DNA of 64,000 bases from Selaginella moellendorffii. Its lineage: Eukaryota > Streptophyta > Lycopodiopsida > Selaginellales > Selaginellaceae. A program made the position numbers and the translations under genes. The notes below the pieces were generated by a model that was given only the letters and a program-made list of their open reading frames with translations, did no database searches and was not told the origin of the DNA. Shown one piece after another: positions 1 through 11,745 of this stretch (its first letter is position 1; each line of letters starts with the position of its first letter). Where the stretch lies: the NCBI RefSeq assembly GCF_000143415.4, contig NW_003314269.1:3602673-3666672 (forward strand). Direction: 5' to 3'.

Positions 1-298
1 ATTCAGCATTCAATCCAGTACAGGTCTGCAAAGGAATGGTCGTGTTTGCGCTGCATCACTGATGCAGAGGAGGACGTAGAAACTAACTCCTTCAATGTAA
101 CTGTGGAGTGGTTCAAGCCAAGTTCCGGATATACGAAGGATTGCCTAGAAAAGAGATGGGTGCTGAATCCAAGGGATCCCAGCATGAGCATATCGGTGGA
201 TAATGTTGTGCATGGTTGGATGCAGAAGCAGAGTGCCACCATCACCTTGCCAGACCATGCAAGAGATGCAGCAAGAGCATTCATAACCCGGGTTCAAG
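1..298 (+). CDS. Partial exon of an unrecognised protein
   Basis: The frame is open from the first base of the window and ends at a good splice donor, AAG|GTGAG, at about 298/299; read through, it would stop at 312. About 99 residues are visible, mixed in composition, with no stop and no low-complexity bias. I recognise no domain. The gene would begin left of the window. No matching downstream exon was found before the repeat segment that starts near 348, so the exon may belong to a gene broken by that repeat. It could also be a chance open frame. Confidence 0.3.
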
Positions 299-347
299 GT
301 GAGATTCATTAATATTCCTTTACTAAGTTTCTAATGTATTTTATTTC

Positions 348-1754
348 AAGGTGAACAATCCAAATTTGAATCAGAGGAGGCGTGATGGCATGTGGCCTTA
401 TGCCATTCCTAGGTGAGATGATACAAATAACAAGTATAAATTCTTAGTTGTTCTAGCAAATCTTACTTAAAGTTTAAGGTGAACAAGCCGAATATGAATT
501 CATCGGATTGTTATAACAAATTGCGAGGTGATGGCATGAGGCGATACGCCATTTGAGAGTGGTAGCCATTCCTATATGAGGTGAGTGAAATATTTATTAG
601 AAATACCTCATTCAATTGTGCACTTCTAAGTCTTGGTCCACTCAGTACTGTTTGCATGTTTTTATTTTAATTCTTTCTCTAAAATGTTATTTAGCATGTG
701 GCTTCATGCCATTGCTCTCCACAATCATGCATTGAATTTTTCTATCCTTGCATAATACTTCTCCATATATATAGCATGTGCGCACATGTGATATGGTTCA
801 TTAGGCCTGATATAGTGTGTGAGGTAAAACAAAGATGATGTGACATATGCATTTACCAATCACACGTGCATAAATCTAATAATATGGCGTGTGGCCCATA
901 TTAATGGCACATAAACCCATATTGTGGGCTTACGTGCTTTATGTACCATCATTCCCTTGCAGCGTGTGTGTTGATTTCCTTTTATAACACAACGAACTCC
1001 ATATTTTAGGGTGAAGAGCGTTCTCATGGCAAGCACAAAATCTGTAAGTGAGGCAGAAAAGGAGACGGAGAAGGAGATAGATGAAGATGTAGAATATATA
1101 AGTCTTCCAAACTCCCCGTATTATACTCCAGGTGATCATTTTTCTGAACAAACGGCAACATTAACAACTATCGAGAACGCCCCAGTAACGTCAGAGACAA
1201 CAATCCAAAGCAAAACAACTAACCCAGAGAAGGATGATAGTACCGCTAAGAGTACCAAAAAGGAGGTGTCCACTAGCGCTTAGGCTTATAATGGCGTGTG
1301 CCCTCATGCCATTTACTTGATCACCAAATACCTTTTTCCCTTTGCACTAGTATATCTTAATACCGGTCTGAGAAATAGAATGGCATGTGCCCTCAGGCCT
1401 TTTACTAAATCACCTTTGAAAGAAATGCAAGCCTCTATGTCGTAAAAAAAAGGTACTAGAGAAATTCCTTAATAATATGAATGTTATTTTGTTTCATGAA
1501 AATACACTAAGGGTCAAATGAGTTAAATGACTTCTCCAGACTAGCAATGCCTCTTGCTACACCTTCACAATTAGATTCGTTAGAAAAAGATAACATTAAA
1601 TAATATCTAAATGTTCTCACCATTAAGTTATATGTCTGGCTAATAGGAATGACGTTCATCTTGGAAAGCTCACCACACGCTCAATGAACAAACAAATAGT
1701 GTGTGCGCGCATGCCATCGCTCTTCTTTAGCTTCAGATTCGGCTTGTTCACCTT
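348..1754. repeat. Inverted-repeat-bounded segment with 22-bp hairpin units
   Basis: A block of about 45 nt at 348-392 begins AAGGTGAACAA and reaches GATGGCATG 36 nt later. It recurs inverted at 1710-1754 with the same 36-nt spacing, and directly in diverged form at 476-540. Between and next to these blocks lies a family of 22-bp imperfect palindromes with arms ATGGCAT and ATGCCAT. Clear copies are at 385-406, 531-552, 694-715, 1291-1312 and 1380-1401; weaker ones are near 775-790, 882-907 and 1698-1717. The layout resembles a non-autonomous transposon with subterminal hairpins. No transposase and no clear target-site duplication were seen. Confidence 0.5.
1011..1283 (+). other. Small ORF inside the hairpin segment
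   Basis: This frame gives 90 residues using an alternative first codon; the first ATG is at 1026. The product is hydrophilic and rich in Glu, Lys, Ser and Thr, with no hydrophobic segment or recognised domain. A 22-bp hairpin copy begins 8 nt after its stop. It may be a chance frame or the remains of a gene carried by the repeat segment. Confidence 0.2.
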
Positions 1755-1959
1755 GACAATGAGATTTATTATACAACCAGATGGACTCAGTCTGGACATA
1801 AAGTCACCGCGCTAGTCACCATGCCCCAGATATGTCTAGCCTCTGGACAAAAAACATATAATTTCACGTCATTTTCAAATACTTGAAAATTTGTACCTAG
1901 TCCCATTTTACTGAATAAATCCCACTTTAACGAAATAGAGCTTCTATAAGGATTAAGTT

Positions 1960-4405
1960 CACTTTCTCGTAATGAGATTTTGAAGTTTAAACCGAAGACA
2001 TACCTGGAGTATAAAAAAGCAACACAACAAGTTGCCTTTAGTCACTTGCTCATGGAACAATATCAGCAGCTGTATATTGGTACCTTGGACAAGAATAAAA
2101 ACTCTAGGAATAAACAAAGTGATCGAAAACAGAGGGTAGAAGGAAAGTTTTGCCCTAGAGGCTCATAAACAACAATTAACAAATGTGGCGGTTCATGACC
2201 ACTAGCAACTTCTTTTAATCCTAAGCCCTCTATTCCTCTTTCTAGTGGGTAGAAGTAGCAACAACTTGTGAAATTTACCCCTAGCAGAACAGGTAGTGTG
2301 GGTTATTGCTTCCATTATGGAGAGATAGGATATATGTCCTTGAAATGTCTAACCAAATATAAAAGAAGATCTCATGTTAATGTCATGAGGGAAGATGGTG
2401 ATGGTGAAGTTGAAGGGATTGATGAATTGGTCAATGTAGACTATAAGGAAGAGGAGGTGAGTTACTTTTGTTACTTTCCTCAAACTTTTCTTGTAATCAA
2501 TGCAAACACTAATCTATTAACCTATCTAGTAGGTTTTATTTGTGAACACCGAATTTGAGTGATGGTTGACACAAGAGCTAAGTATAGCATGATATCCAAA
2601 GACTTAGTTATATTGTTAAGATTGAATGTTAAGGACTTGCCCATACACTTTTGGTTTGTAGAAGGTGGGCAAGTAGATAGAAGATTTGTGAGTGATGTTC
2701 CAATAAAAATATCCAAATGGAAAGAAAAAGTGAACTTGGTAGTGTTGAATATACTAAATTTTCAGATGGTGTTTGATATAAATTTTTTCAATAAATATAT
2801 AAAAGGGATTTATGGTGCTACACAAAGTCACATTATAGGTCAAAAGGACATCTTGATGTGTCCTTCTAGTTACAAAAGCACTCTTCAAAATATTGAGATG
2901 CTAAGTTTTTGATTGCAAAAGCCACTCAAAAAGTAATTAAGAAGAGATGTCAAACCTTTTGGGGTCAAGTGATAGAAACTAAGGGTGATGGTGACTCTGT
3001 TCAAGCTAGTGACGGGGTTAATCTTGTACCAAAGGAAATATTGGAATTGTTAGTGTGAAATCAAGATATCGTTTTGATGGATTTGCTGCCAAAGTTATTG
3101 CGTAGCTGTGAGGTTGATTATCAAATTAAGGTTATTCTAGGTCTCAAACCACCTACAAAAGCTCCATATTGTTTGCACATCAAAAAGATGGCTGAACTCA
3201 AGAAGCAACTTATGGAGTTTTTTGACAAAAATCATATTCAACTAAATAAATGATCTTATGGAGCATTGGTCATTTTTGTTATAAAAAAGGATGGTACCAT
3301 GAGGATATGTATTAATTATTGAGTTCTCAACAAAATCATGGTCAAAAACAATTATCCTTTACCTCACATTAATAATTTGTTTGACCAACTCTTAAAGGCT
3401 AAGTATTTTATACGACTTGATTTGTGGTTTAAATATTATCAAATATGGGTAATAGATTAGGATGTGAAGAAGATAACCTTCAAGACTTGGTATAGATTCT
3501 ATGAATTCCTTGTCATGCCATTTGGATTATATAATGCTTTAGCAACATTCAACACAATGATAGAAAGAATATTTAAAGATTATTTGGACACATTTATTGT
3601 CCTATATATCAATGATGTTTTAATCTTTAATAAAACATTAGAAGATTATTTGAAACACTTGGAGCTAATATTTTAGAAGTTGTATGAACACAAACTATAT
3701 GCTAAGGAAAGTAAATGTGCTTTTAGACAATTATGCGTGAACTTTCTTAAATATATAATTAGTGGTGGCATAATTGAGGTGGATCCAAAAAGGTAGAAGC
3801 AGTAAAGTCTTAGGAAGTCCCAACCACTATATCAAATATTCATTCCTTTCTTGGTTTAGTAGGATACTATCACAAGTTTATTCACAATTTTGTAAGTATT
3901 GCTCTTTCATTAACTAAATTAATGAAGGGTAATATTATATTCATTGGACACCAATTTGTTAATGTGCTTTTGTACGGTTGATAATTCTTATTCTCAAAAT
4001 CCTAAATCTTCATAAACCCTTCGAACTCTATTGTGATGCATTTAGCTATGTGATAGATGCCATGTTACGGCAAGATTGTGACAATGCAATTGGTGTTACA
4101 CTAAGGCAACACAATTGTCCCATTGCATTTTACTCCAACAAATTAGATAAAACCCAACAAAGATGGCTAGCACACGAAAGAAAAATATTTACTTTTGTGT
4201 CAATATTGGAACATTGAAGATATTATTTAAGTGGACATACCAAGGTTTATACGAATAGTAACAAATTGAGCTACTTTGCTACATAGCCAAAGTTTATGCC
4301 AAAACAAATTCGTTGGCAAGAGAAACTTGCTAGATTTGATAATGAAATCATTTATAAATTTGGTAAAAACAATATTGGATACGTTGAGTCAAAACTACCA
4401 CTTTA
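1960..4405 (+). mobile_element. Decayed Ty3/gypsy-type LTR retroelement, internal region
   Basis: Fragments of a gag-pol polyprotein follow in the correct order on the plus strand but in different frames with many stops. A gag-like piece lies at 1980-2168. A degraded zinc knuckle lies near 2290-2350, where two of the four CCHC ligands are changed. A retropepsin-like piece with a D-T-R-A site lies at 2559-2912, where the usual motif is D-T/S-G-A. Reverse transcriptase pieces run from about 3100 to 3900, and RNase H with its connection region at 3978-4400. In the RT catalytic box the first Asp of the Y-x-D-D motif is Asn (3464-3676 piece). No LTRs were identified. The element is old and non-functional. 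Confidence 0.85.
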
Positions 4406-4463
4406 TTAATTTACATTAATTTGTAATTGCTATTGAAAATGAATATACTTGCTTCTACTGAAT

Positions 4464-5702
4464 TTAGGGATCTTGTCGGCTAGAGATTCGACACAGCACA
4501 CGGAATGCACGCGGGATGAGGCAGGCCTTGAGCATTTGTAGCTCTATCGCTCGGTCTTCCTTGAGCACAATCTCCTCCATCGTGTAGCGCGCCCACCTTC
4601 TCGACCTCCTCCCTTCTGCCGCCTCTAGCAGCATTTCCAGCCACGAGGCGTTGTTCTTGAGCGGCACGAAGCTGAGGTACGTCTTGTAGGCCACCACTTC
4701 CCCATTCATCTTGATCGGCAGCGACGGCCCTTGCTGCTTCCATCGCCATCCCTCCAGCGTCGTCCTCGATCGCGCCGGCCGGCAGAAGTAATATTTCGTC
4801 CTCGAGAAGAAATATCGCGTTCCAGCTACAAAGACGAACACATCCGTGGTAGAATTCTAGTAGAGTAGAGAGGAACGACAGGATGGAGAGAATTTTCTTC
4901 TCTGTCAGCTCTCCAGTGACTCACCTGGAGAATTTCGCAGGAGCAAAGCCGGATGCATCGCGTAAACATCGGCCTCGGGGATGTGGAAGTCGAGCCTGGT
5001 TCTTGCCTTTTTACGCCGAAGCGCGTCCACGAGGAAGCTATCATCCGACTGGGTCTTGCGAACTCTCTTGTTCCTAGACTCCACTCCTCCGGCTACTTCT
5101 GGACTCCTCTGGAGTGGATCCATGGTTGGGTGATAGTCCCGGAGCCCCGGAAGTGTGAAGTCGTCGTCGTCATCCACAACTTCGCACTGGAGAAGATCTC
5201 TAAGAAACCCGGTGAGAGATTTTTCTTTTTCCTCCAAGTTCTTGAAAGGAAGGTGGCTTCTTCACTTACCTTGACGTCCGTGGCGGCATCAACGTCGATG
5301 ACCAAGTTGTCCCGGAGAGCCCGCTTAAACGCTGCACGGAACTCCCGGATCCTGGAAGAACAGGCACCGGAGATCGGATCATGAAAGAGAGCAGCGCTTC
5401 TCTTCGTACCTGGCGTTTTCCTGGCGGGCATGTTCTTGACAATTTCCATCGCCGCACTGAAACTTGGTTTCCTGGGCTCGGACATTCACTGGTGGTGTCG
5501 AGGCAGCAACTTTTCCCCACTGCTGCTTTTCTTCTTCCAGCAAGACTCTGGGATCGAGCAGGCTGTTCCAGCATTCGTCTGCGACGATGGCGTCGTCCAT
5601 CGAAGCCAGGCAGCCGTCCGTGAAGCTGTAGAAGAAGGCAGCACGCTCGTCTTCCGCAGCAGCGTCAATAGGTGGTGGCGAGGAATCCGTGAAGTTCTCC
5701 AT
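4464..5702 (-). CDS. Divergent NAC-domain-like protein
   Basis: Four exons join in frame: 5702-5410, 5351-5270, 5186-4925 and 4825-4464, giving 332 residues. The middle and C-terminal parts follow NAC-domain order. A stretch like the NAC xLVxxLxRK helix is followed by I-P-E-A-D-V-Y (family I-x-E-V-D-L-Y), then T-R-Y-F-F-S (family E-W-Y-F-F-S), then G-W-R-W-K-Q-Q-G where G-Y/F-W-K-A-T-G is expected, then V-V-A-Y-K-T-Y-L-S-F and R-W-A-R-Y-T-M-E-E-I (family D-W-x-M-x-E-Y). The N-terminal L-P-P-G-F-R-F-H-P motif is missing and replaced by an acidic, low-complexity region of about 170 residues. Start ATG at 5702 is the first in frame after a GCA-repeat leader. A downstream start at 5485 is possible. 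DNA binding is doubtful. It may be a lineage-specific NAC derivative or a decaying gene. Confidence 0.6.
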
Positions 5703-6600
5703 AGCAGCAGCAGCAGCAGCAGCGCACTGGCTGAGGAGAAAGAGCCCGCTACGATCGAGCTCCTCGCACTGTTGCTGCTCGAGAACCCACTGGACCTGGA
5801 AAGGAGCGGCTTTTTCACTCCAACACCATGGACACTGGCAGCAGCAAGCGCAAGAACAAGCAGCGCATGGCTCGAGCACGCAAACAACAGGAGAAAGGTG
5901 GATGAAGCCGCTGGGAGGAAGAGGAGGAGGAGAGTGATTGTACGAGGACGAGGCGCCGTCGACAACAGCTTGGAGCGAGTAAGAATCATCGGCTGTGTCG
6001 AGAATCATCGCTTCTTCCTGCGAGAATCAAGCGGCGAGAGGGAGAAAAGAGATGCAAGATCGAAGAACTCAAACTTCTTCCGCTACTTGGCGACGAACGA
6101 GACGAAAACGAGCAAGAAGAACCAAAAGACAACGAGGTAAGCTCGCTTGCTCTTCCATCGTTTTGTGCTTATAGCGCGAAGCTTTGCCAGTCTGCTTGCG
6201 TCGACAGCGACACCGATTTGCCATCATCAACCGGATTTCCAAATGCAACGGACTGGGAAGAGACGCTATCGCAGCTAAAGTAAGAAGAAACAAACTATCT
6301 TTTTTCCGAGAGCTTATCATTCCCGTACTAAAGTGGCAGGATACCTCCATCCAGCCATGGCTAACTTGGTGGTGGTACGTCCGCCACCCCGCGTAGGAAG
6401 TGGAACTATCGCTTCTCTTTTGTGGTGAGAAGCTTACGTGTGACACGTCGCTCACCGGGTTTCGTCCTTGTTCTCTTAACCGTAGGAGGAGGTTCTGTGC
6501 GCGAAGATTCTCCGAGTGTACGCTGTACCCCACCAAATGTGGCGACATCAATTTGAGGGGGATCTGGCAGTGGATACTTGGTAAAAATGTAACTTGGTAA
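5703..6600. other. No clear gene; leader and promoter side of the NAC-like gene
   Basis: The stretch holds a GCA/GCT-rich simple repeat at 5703-5730 and GC-rich DNA to about 6600. Open frames exist on both strands, such as 6069-6551 minus, but none shows domain-like sequence or a convincing exon chain. It probably contains the leader and promoter of the minus-strand NAC-like gene. Confidence 0.4.
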
Positions 6601-7420
6601 GCTCCAGGCTTTCTTTTCTATCCGTATTTGTTCATTACCTAGATGTTACGAGAGAGCACCTGGTTGCTCCAAAAGTCAGGATTCTACGACAAACACCAAT
6701 GCTGCGCACAAAACTTTTTTGCCACATCTGTTCTTTGTTCTTTTCTTAGACTCGTTTTTCATGGTTATTATATTTTTTTAAAAAAAAATCTTCTTGAAAA
6801 TAACAAATCTAAACTCAAACTTGATTATAACTTAAAAATGTCTAAGCAAGTGCTTCACTAAAAACTATTTGGCCTCAACAAAATGAAGGAGTTACCACCA
6901 CTTCTGTGCACATTCTCATCATAAAGTAAGCCTTTATCATGCCAAAACAGAAGCAAAAACAAGAATAAAAATAGTAGCCAAGTTGGTGATATTCCCCTAC
7001 ATTCCTTCACTATATATTGCAACATATGAAATATTACAATATTGATAGGCTTTACGGTCTGTGGAACTCTTGATGATCTCCCATCCAGTATCTTGGTAGC
7101 AGCTGTCTTGTTTTCTTTCACCTTCTTTTGGAGGCTTAGCATTGGAACAAGGTGGCAACAACGGATGATTTTATGTGTGACTTGAGCTACTTCTATATCT
7201 GCTTCAAGAATCATTTCAAGAAATCACTAAAAACCAATTTAAACTTTTAAAAGTTTTTAAAAGAAATTATTTATATATATATGCTTATTAAAAATACATA
7301 TTAATATTTATAAACCACAAGTAACAAACTCATAAGCTTATATTATAATAACATAAATTCACAAGAGAATAGCATTATTCTAAAAGAGCCTTTAAATGGT
7401 TTCAGCCATACACTTTTTGA

Positions 7421-7690
7421 TTTTTGGTTTGTTTAAGCTGGTAAAGGGGCTAATGACTATATTTATAATATGCTTGGATATTTTAGGATATCTATATGCT
7501 TGTTATCCATTTGGATTAATTTTGTATTTATAATTTATAAACATGTTTACAATTTATAAACTTTTCTAATCACTTTCTAATATATTATAAATTATTTTAC
7601 CATTTAATGGTAATACGATTAATCTGATATTTATAAATTCAAGATTTAAAGACTAAAAAAGAAAAAATATAGTTAAAAAGGTAAGGTTAA
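7421..7690 (+). repeat. Dispersed AT-rich repeat, copy 1
   Basis: About 250 bp here align with 60555-60830 in the same orientation. Shared blocks include TTTTTGGTTTG, ATATGCTTGGAT followed by TTTTAGGATAT, a block around TTGTATTTATA with TTTATAAACAT, and a block around ACCATTTAATGG / ACCATCTAAAGG. The two copies lie 53 kb apart and differ by many substitutions and small gaps. No coding potential is visible. Confidence 0.6.
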
Positions 7691-9373
7691 TCGGACCCTA
7701 AACCAGTCTACTTAGAATTTATTTGCACAAAATAAATATATTAAAAGAATATATCAATTTTCATATCCACCAACATTATCATGTTGTAATATCATTCTAC
7801 ATATCTTATCTTCATTAGGAATGAAATCTCTTTCAACATTAAATAAGTCAAGATGTTAACTTATTATCTTTTTTTATCTATATTATAAAATGGTAACTAA
7901 TGTCCTTCATAAAAGGAAAAGAAAATATCAATATCTAGCATCAGTTTCTGCTTTATTTACACATCAATTTGTACATTAATTATATGATTACACTAGTTAA
8001 CATTTTGTTTAATTAGACTCCATAAATTAACTGGATATTGGTATTCAAACTCTTACCTTATTGCCGTTCACAAAATGCGATAAAATATGAATACAAAAGC
8101 ATGAAAAAAATGCAGTATATATGGATTGCCATAGTATTAATTTTATAGAAACCTCATAAATAATTCAGTTTTTTATACTAATACAAGTTTATCTTAATAA
8201 AAACCTTAACAAATATATATTTTTATTAAAATATATCTAATATTATATTATATTTTTTACTCAACACTTGAATAGGAACAGACGGATTAACTTGTTCTTA
8301 TGTGAGATTAACTTGTTCTTATCACCAATACTTTTGTGAAGAAATAAAATAGTCCAATGCTTCACACCAACATTTCTTGAGGCCAAAACTAAATTCCACA
8401 ATTTGTGTTAAAGTAATGCTTTGTTTTCTTGTGTATAATAAATATTATTAAAACTTTAATAATATTAGCTAAACTTAAATAATTTACATTAGTAATATTT
8501 ACAAAAATTTGAGAGAGTGATAGCACAACACAAAAGGTTCTAAATCATTCTGTTTGCTGAAGAGAAAGTTTGGTTTTCCTGCAATACTTGGTTTAAAACA
8601 CTCAGAACTTAATAAATGAGCTTTATAGATTTTGGATTTCAACTCTACTATTGTCAATGGAAGGGCTATTTGACTACTTTTTATGTTGCTCTTTGCACTT
8701 TATTACTAGTGATGGTAGTTACTCATGGATCAGGAAACTCATGGGTATAAAGGAAAAAATATGCAATAAAAAGTTTTAATTTTGTATTTGTTAGAGTTTC
8801 CATTTTTTAATTCTTTTCTTTATTATTTTATCAATAGTTTTATCATCTCAACTTCTCTCAATAATAAACTCTTGACATTTTGAACACTCTGCTTGATGGC
8901 TTTGCAAATGTTTTTCTTTAACTCTACCAAATCTTGATGCTTTACGGAAGTCATACCAAGTCAATAAATCTTCAGCACCAACAAAGATTTTCTAATTTTG
9001 AGCTGAAAATTGGTATGTTAACAAAGTTTGATAGTAAATATATGATAAAGTCAATAAACTTAGAAGGAAGAGCTGACTTGTTCTCAACACTGAAAGATGT
9101 TAGATGAACAACTATGGTAAAAATAGAAAAAACATATCCTGATAACAAATATCTTGAAACTTAGCTAAAGATATATAAGAGATTGAAGAAGCATGAGATC
9201 TAAAATAAATCTAATATCATCAAATAATTATAACAAGATCAATGAAAATGATTTATACGTTGGGTTATAATTTGAATATTCTTAGTAAGTATAGATATTA
9301 TTTTCAGGTAGCCAAATTATTATTGGTGTTAGGTAAATGGATTGATTCTGTTTTTTATATTTAAATATATATA

Positions 9374-9433
9374 TTTGGGTACAGCACACTTGTATATATA
9401 TATATATATATAGTTTGGGTACAGCACACTTGT
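9374..9433 (+). repeat. 20-bp direct repeat flanking an (AT)n tract
   Basis: TTTGGGTACAGCACACTTGT occurs at 9374-9393 and again, identical, at 9414-9433. The 20 nt between them are almost pure alternating TA. This may be slippage or a footprint of an insertion. Confidence 0.85.
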
Positions 9434-10069
9434 GCCCAACTATGAAGCATAAGACTTTACCTGGATGTAATGAGTGAAAATCAAAGAACAACAACGACAC
9501 CAAAGTTTAAGAAGGTTTTACCAAAAATTTTAGCTTAGCTAATTTTAAAACCAAAGACTCTAATTATTGCAGTCACGTCCCGACACACTTAGATTCCAGC
9601 CACGTGTTTGCATTTTACCGTTTGCATGGCAGCGTCTCTGCCGTCGATGCCGGCATCGAACGACAATCTGTAGATATCGTCCTAATGGCGTGGCGCAGCC
9701 TGCCCCGTTAGATCCAGTTCCTATTTTATTCTGGTTTACGCTTTTTTTTTTTCTCGTCTAGGGTTCCAGGGATTCACCGCACATTTTTTTTGCCGCTGTG
9801 CCCCCAGGGATCGATCGATGCGGCGTGGCGATGGCGTCGCGCGCTGATCCGTCTTAGCGCTGGATTCGCCCATGTGAACTGCATGCATTCGCGATTCGAG
9901 GTCTTTTTCCACTGAATCCCTGCCTCTTTTTTCGGATCGATGAGAAGCTCCGGCGGCATCCAATCGCGGCTCTAGAAATCCAGCTGCCGGCTACTGCCAC
10001 AGGGAAGAATCAATCGCAAATATTATGGGATCATCGTCACTGGCACGGGAATTCTAGGACATTGATGGG

Positions 10070-11556
10070 ATGAAGAAGCCAGCGTTCAATGTCATGGAAA
10101 GAAAGTGGCTTGTCCCATTGCTCGCCAGCTCCCTCGTCTCCATCACGCTCTTCCTGGCGGCCACTTTCAGCGTCGGCGCGAGCTCCTATGGCGCCAGATC
10201 GTCCGTGTTCCATTTGTTCCTCAAGGGCGAGGATCCGGCCGACATGTACGTCGAATCCAAATTGTCACAGGTTCCAGCCTCGGATCTTCCCACGGCCCCC
10301 CGGCTCGCCTACTTGATCTCGGGAACTCGTGGGGATGGGGATCGGATGAAGAGGGTGTTGCAAGCGATCTATCACCCCAGGAACCAGTACTTGCTCCATC
10401 TGGATTTGGAGGCACCTCCCAGGGAGAGAGTGGAGCTGGCCAGATACGTGAAGATGGATCCAACGTTTACGCTGGCCGGGAATGTACATGTTATAGGGAA
10501 GGCTAACTTGGTGACTTATAGAGGCTCGACTATGATCGCATGCACGCTCCACGCCGCCGCGATTCTTCTTCGGCAGAGCAAGGAGTGGGACTGGTTTATC
10601 AATCTCAGTGCTTCCGACTATCCCCTCGTTTCCCAAGATGGTACGTAATTCTCTTTTTTTCTTCTCGTTCCGCGTTCTCCTAGAAAAGTTTTGATTGCTC
10701 TTTTGTTTGGTCTTGCAGATCTTCTCAATGTGTTTTCGTATCTCCCGAGGGATTTAAATTTCTTGGAACATACGAGTGACATCGGCTGGAAAGAGTAAGG
10801 ACATGTGCACTGTTGCTATTTTTTTTAGTTTCGGTTGCTCACTAAGATATGAATGAATGACGACTGGCACAGGTTCCAGAGAGCTAAACCAATAATCATC
10901 GATCCGGGTCTATACATGAACAAAAAGACTGATATATTCTGGGTGACGCAGAGAAGATCAGTTCCGTCGGCGTTTAAACTTTTCACAGGTATGGCGTTTG
11001 TGCAAGTTTCTCTCATGGTATCCGGCATCTTGTCACAGGTTCGGCGTGGGTTGCTTTAACCAGGAATTTCATGGAGTTTTGCATCTGGGGCTGGGACAAC
11101 CTTCCAAGGACAGTGTTGATGTACTATACGAATTTCCTGTCCTCTCCAGAGGGGTATTTCCACACGGTGATCTGCAACAGTCGCGAGTTCCGGAACACGA
11201 CGGTGAACCACGACCTCCACTACATCACCTGGGACAATCCTCCAAAGCAGCATCCACTCTCGTTAACCGTCAAGGACTTTGACAACATGAACGCGAGCGG
11301 CAGCCCGTTTGGGAGGAAGTTTGACAAGGACGATCCGGTGCTGGACATGATCGACAGCCGGCTGCTGGGGCGGGAGAAGGACCGATTCACTCCTGGTGGA
11401 TGGTGCCTGGGCTCGTCGGAAAATGGGAATGATCCTTGCTCGGTTATGGGTGATGCTGACGTTCTGCGGCCTAGTGCAGGAGCAAAGAGACTCGAGAGCC
11501 TGGTTTTGAAGTTATTGGCCCCCGAGGACTTCCGGAAGAACCAATGCGTCCATTGA
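10070..11556 (+). CDS. GLCAT14: Glycosyltransferase family 14 beta-glucuronosyltransferase
   Basis: Four exons, 10070-10640, 10719-10794, 10873-10988 and 11039-11556, keep phase and give 426 residues, the usual length for plant GlcAT14 enzymes. The protein is type II: a short basic N-terminus, then one membrane segment at about residues 14-33, then a luminal catalytic domain. Family motifs are present: L-A-Y-L-I-S-G-T-R-G-D, H-P-R-N-Q-Y-L-L-H-L-D, W-F-I-N-L-S-A-S-D-Y-P-L, G-S-A-W-V-A-L-T-R-N-F, and the C-terminal D-P-C-S and P-G-G-W-C-L blocks. By family knowledge it adds glucuronic acid to arabinogalactan-protein glycans in the Golgi. The start chosen is the first ATG of the conserved frame; a second in-frame Met lies 8 residues later. 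The gene converges with the minus-strand gene that ends at 11746. Confidence 0.92.
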
Positions 11557-11745
11557 TGGATGTGATTGGCGAGCGACGATGACAACAACAGCATATTTTC
11601 TCTATCAGCTGGGGTGGCTGTAATATACAGGTCTCAAGTAGGAGGTAGGCTCATATAATTTTTCAGGAGGAAATTTTTTTTTGTCGGAAAACTTCTTGGG
11701 GGGTAACAAGGCTGTTATTCTTTTCTTTGCTTTGCTCTTGTAGTT

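Larger units (their letters stand above)
6600..9990. other. AT-rich region without a gene
   Basis: The base composition shifts sharply to AT-rich after 6760. Frames are short and broken. The minus-strand frame at 6858-7214 has no recognisable domain. The stretch includes a dispersed repeat copy at 7421-7690 and a 20-bp direct repeat around an (AT)n tract near 9400. After 9560 the DNA becomes GC-rich again, and this part is probably the promoter and leader of the next gene. Confidence 0.6.

Noticed and set aside
348-1754. CRISPR-like array at the left edge
   Set aside because: The 22-bp units are unevenly spaced, palindromic and diverged, without regular spacers; the genome is a plant's.
1960-4405. 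Possible active retrotransposon or endogenous pararetrovirus
   Set aside because: All domains are broken by stops and frameshifts, key residues are changed, and no LTR or movement-protein region was seen.
5430-6140. 236-codon plus-strand frame opposite the NAC-like gene
   Set aside because: It has low-complexity Ser runs from a trinucleotide repeat and no domain. The minus-strand exon chain explains the region better.
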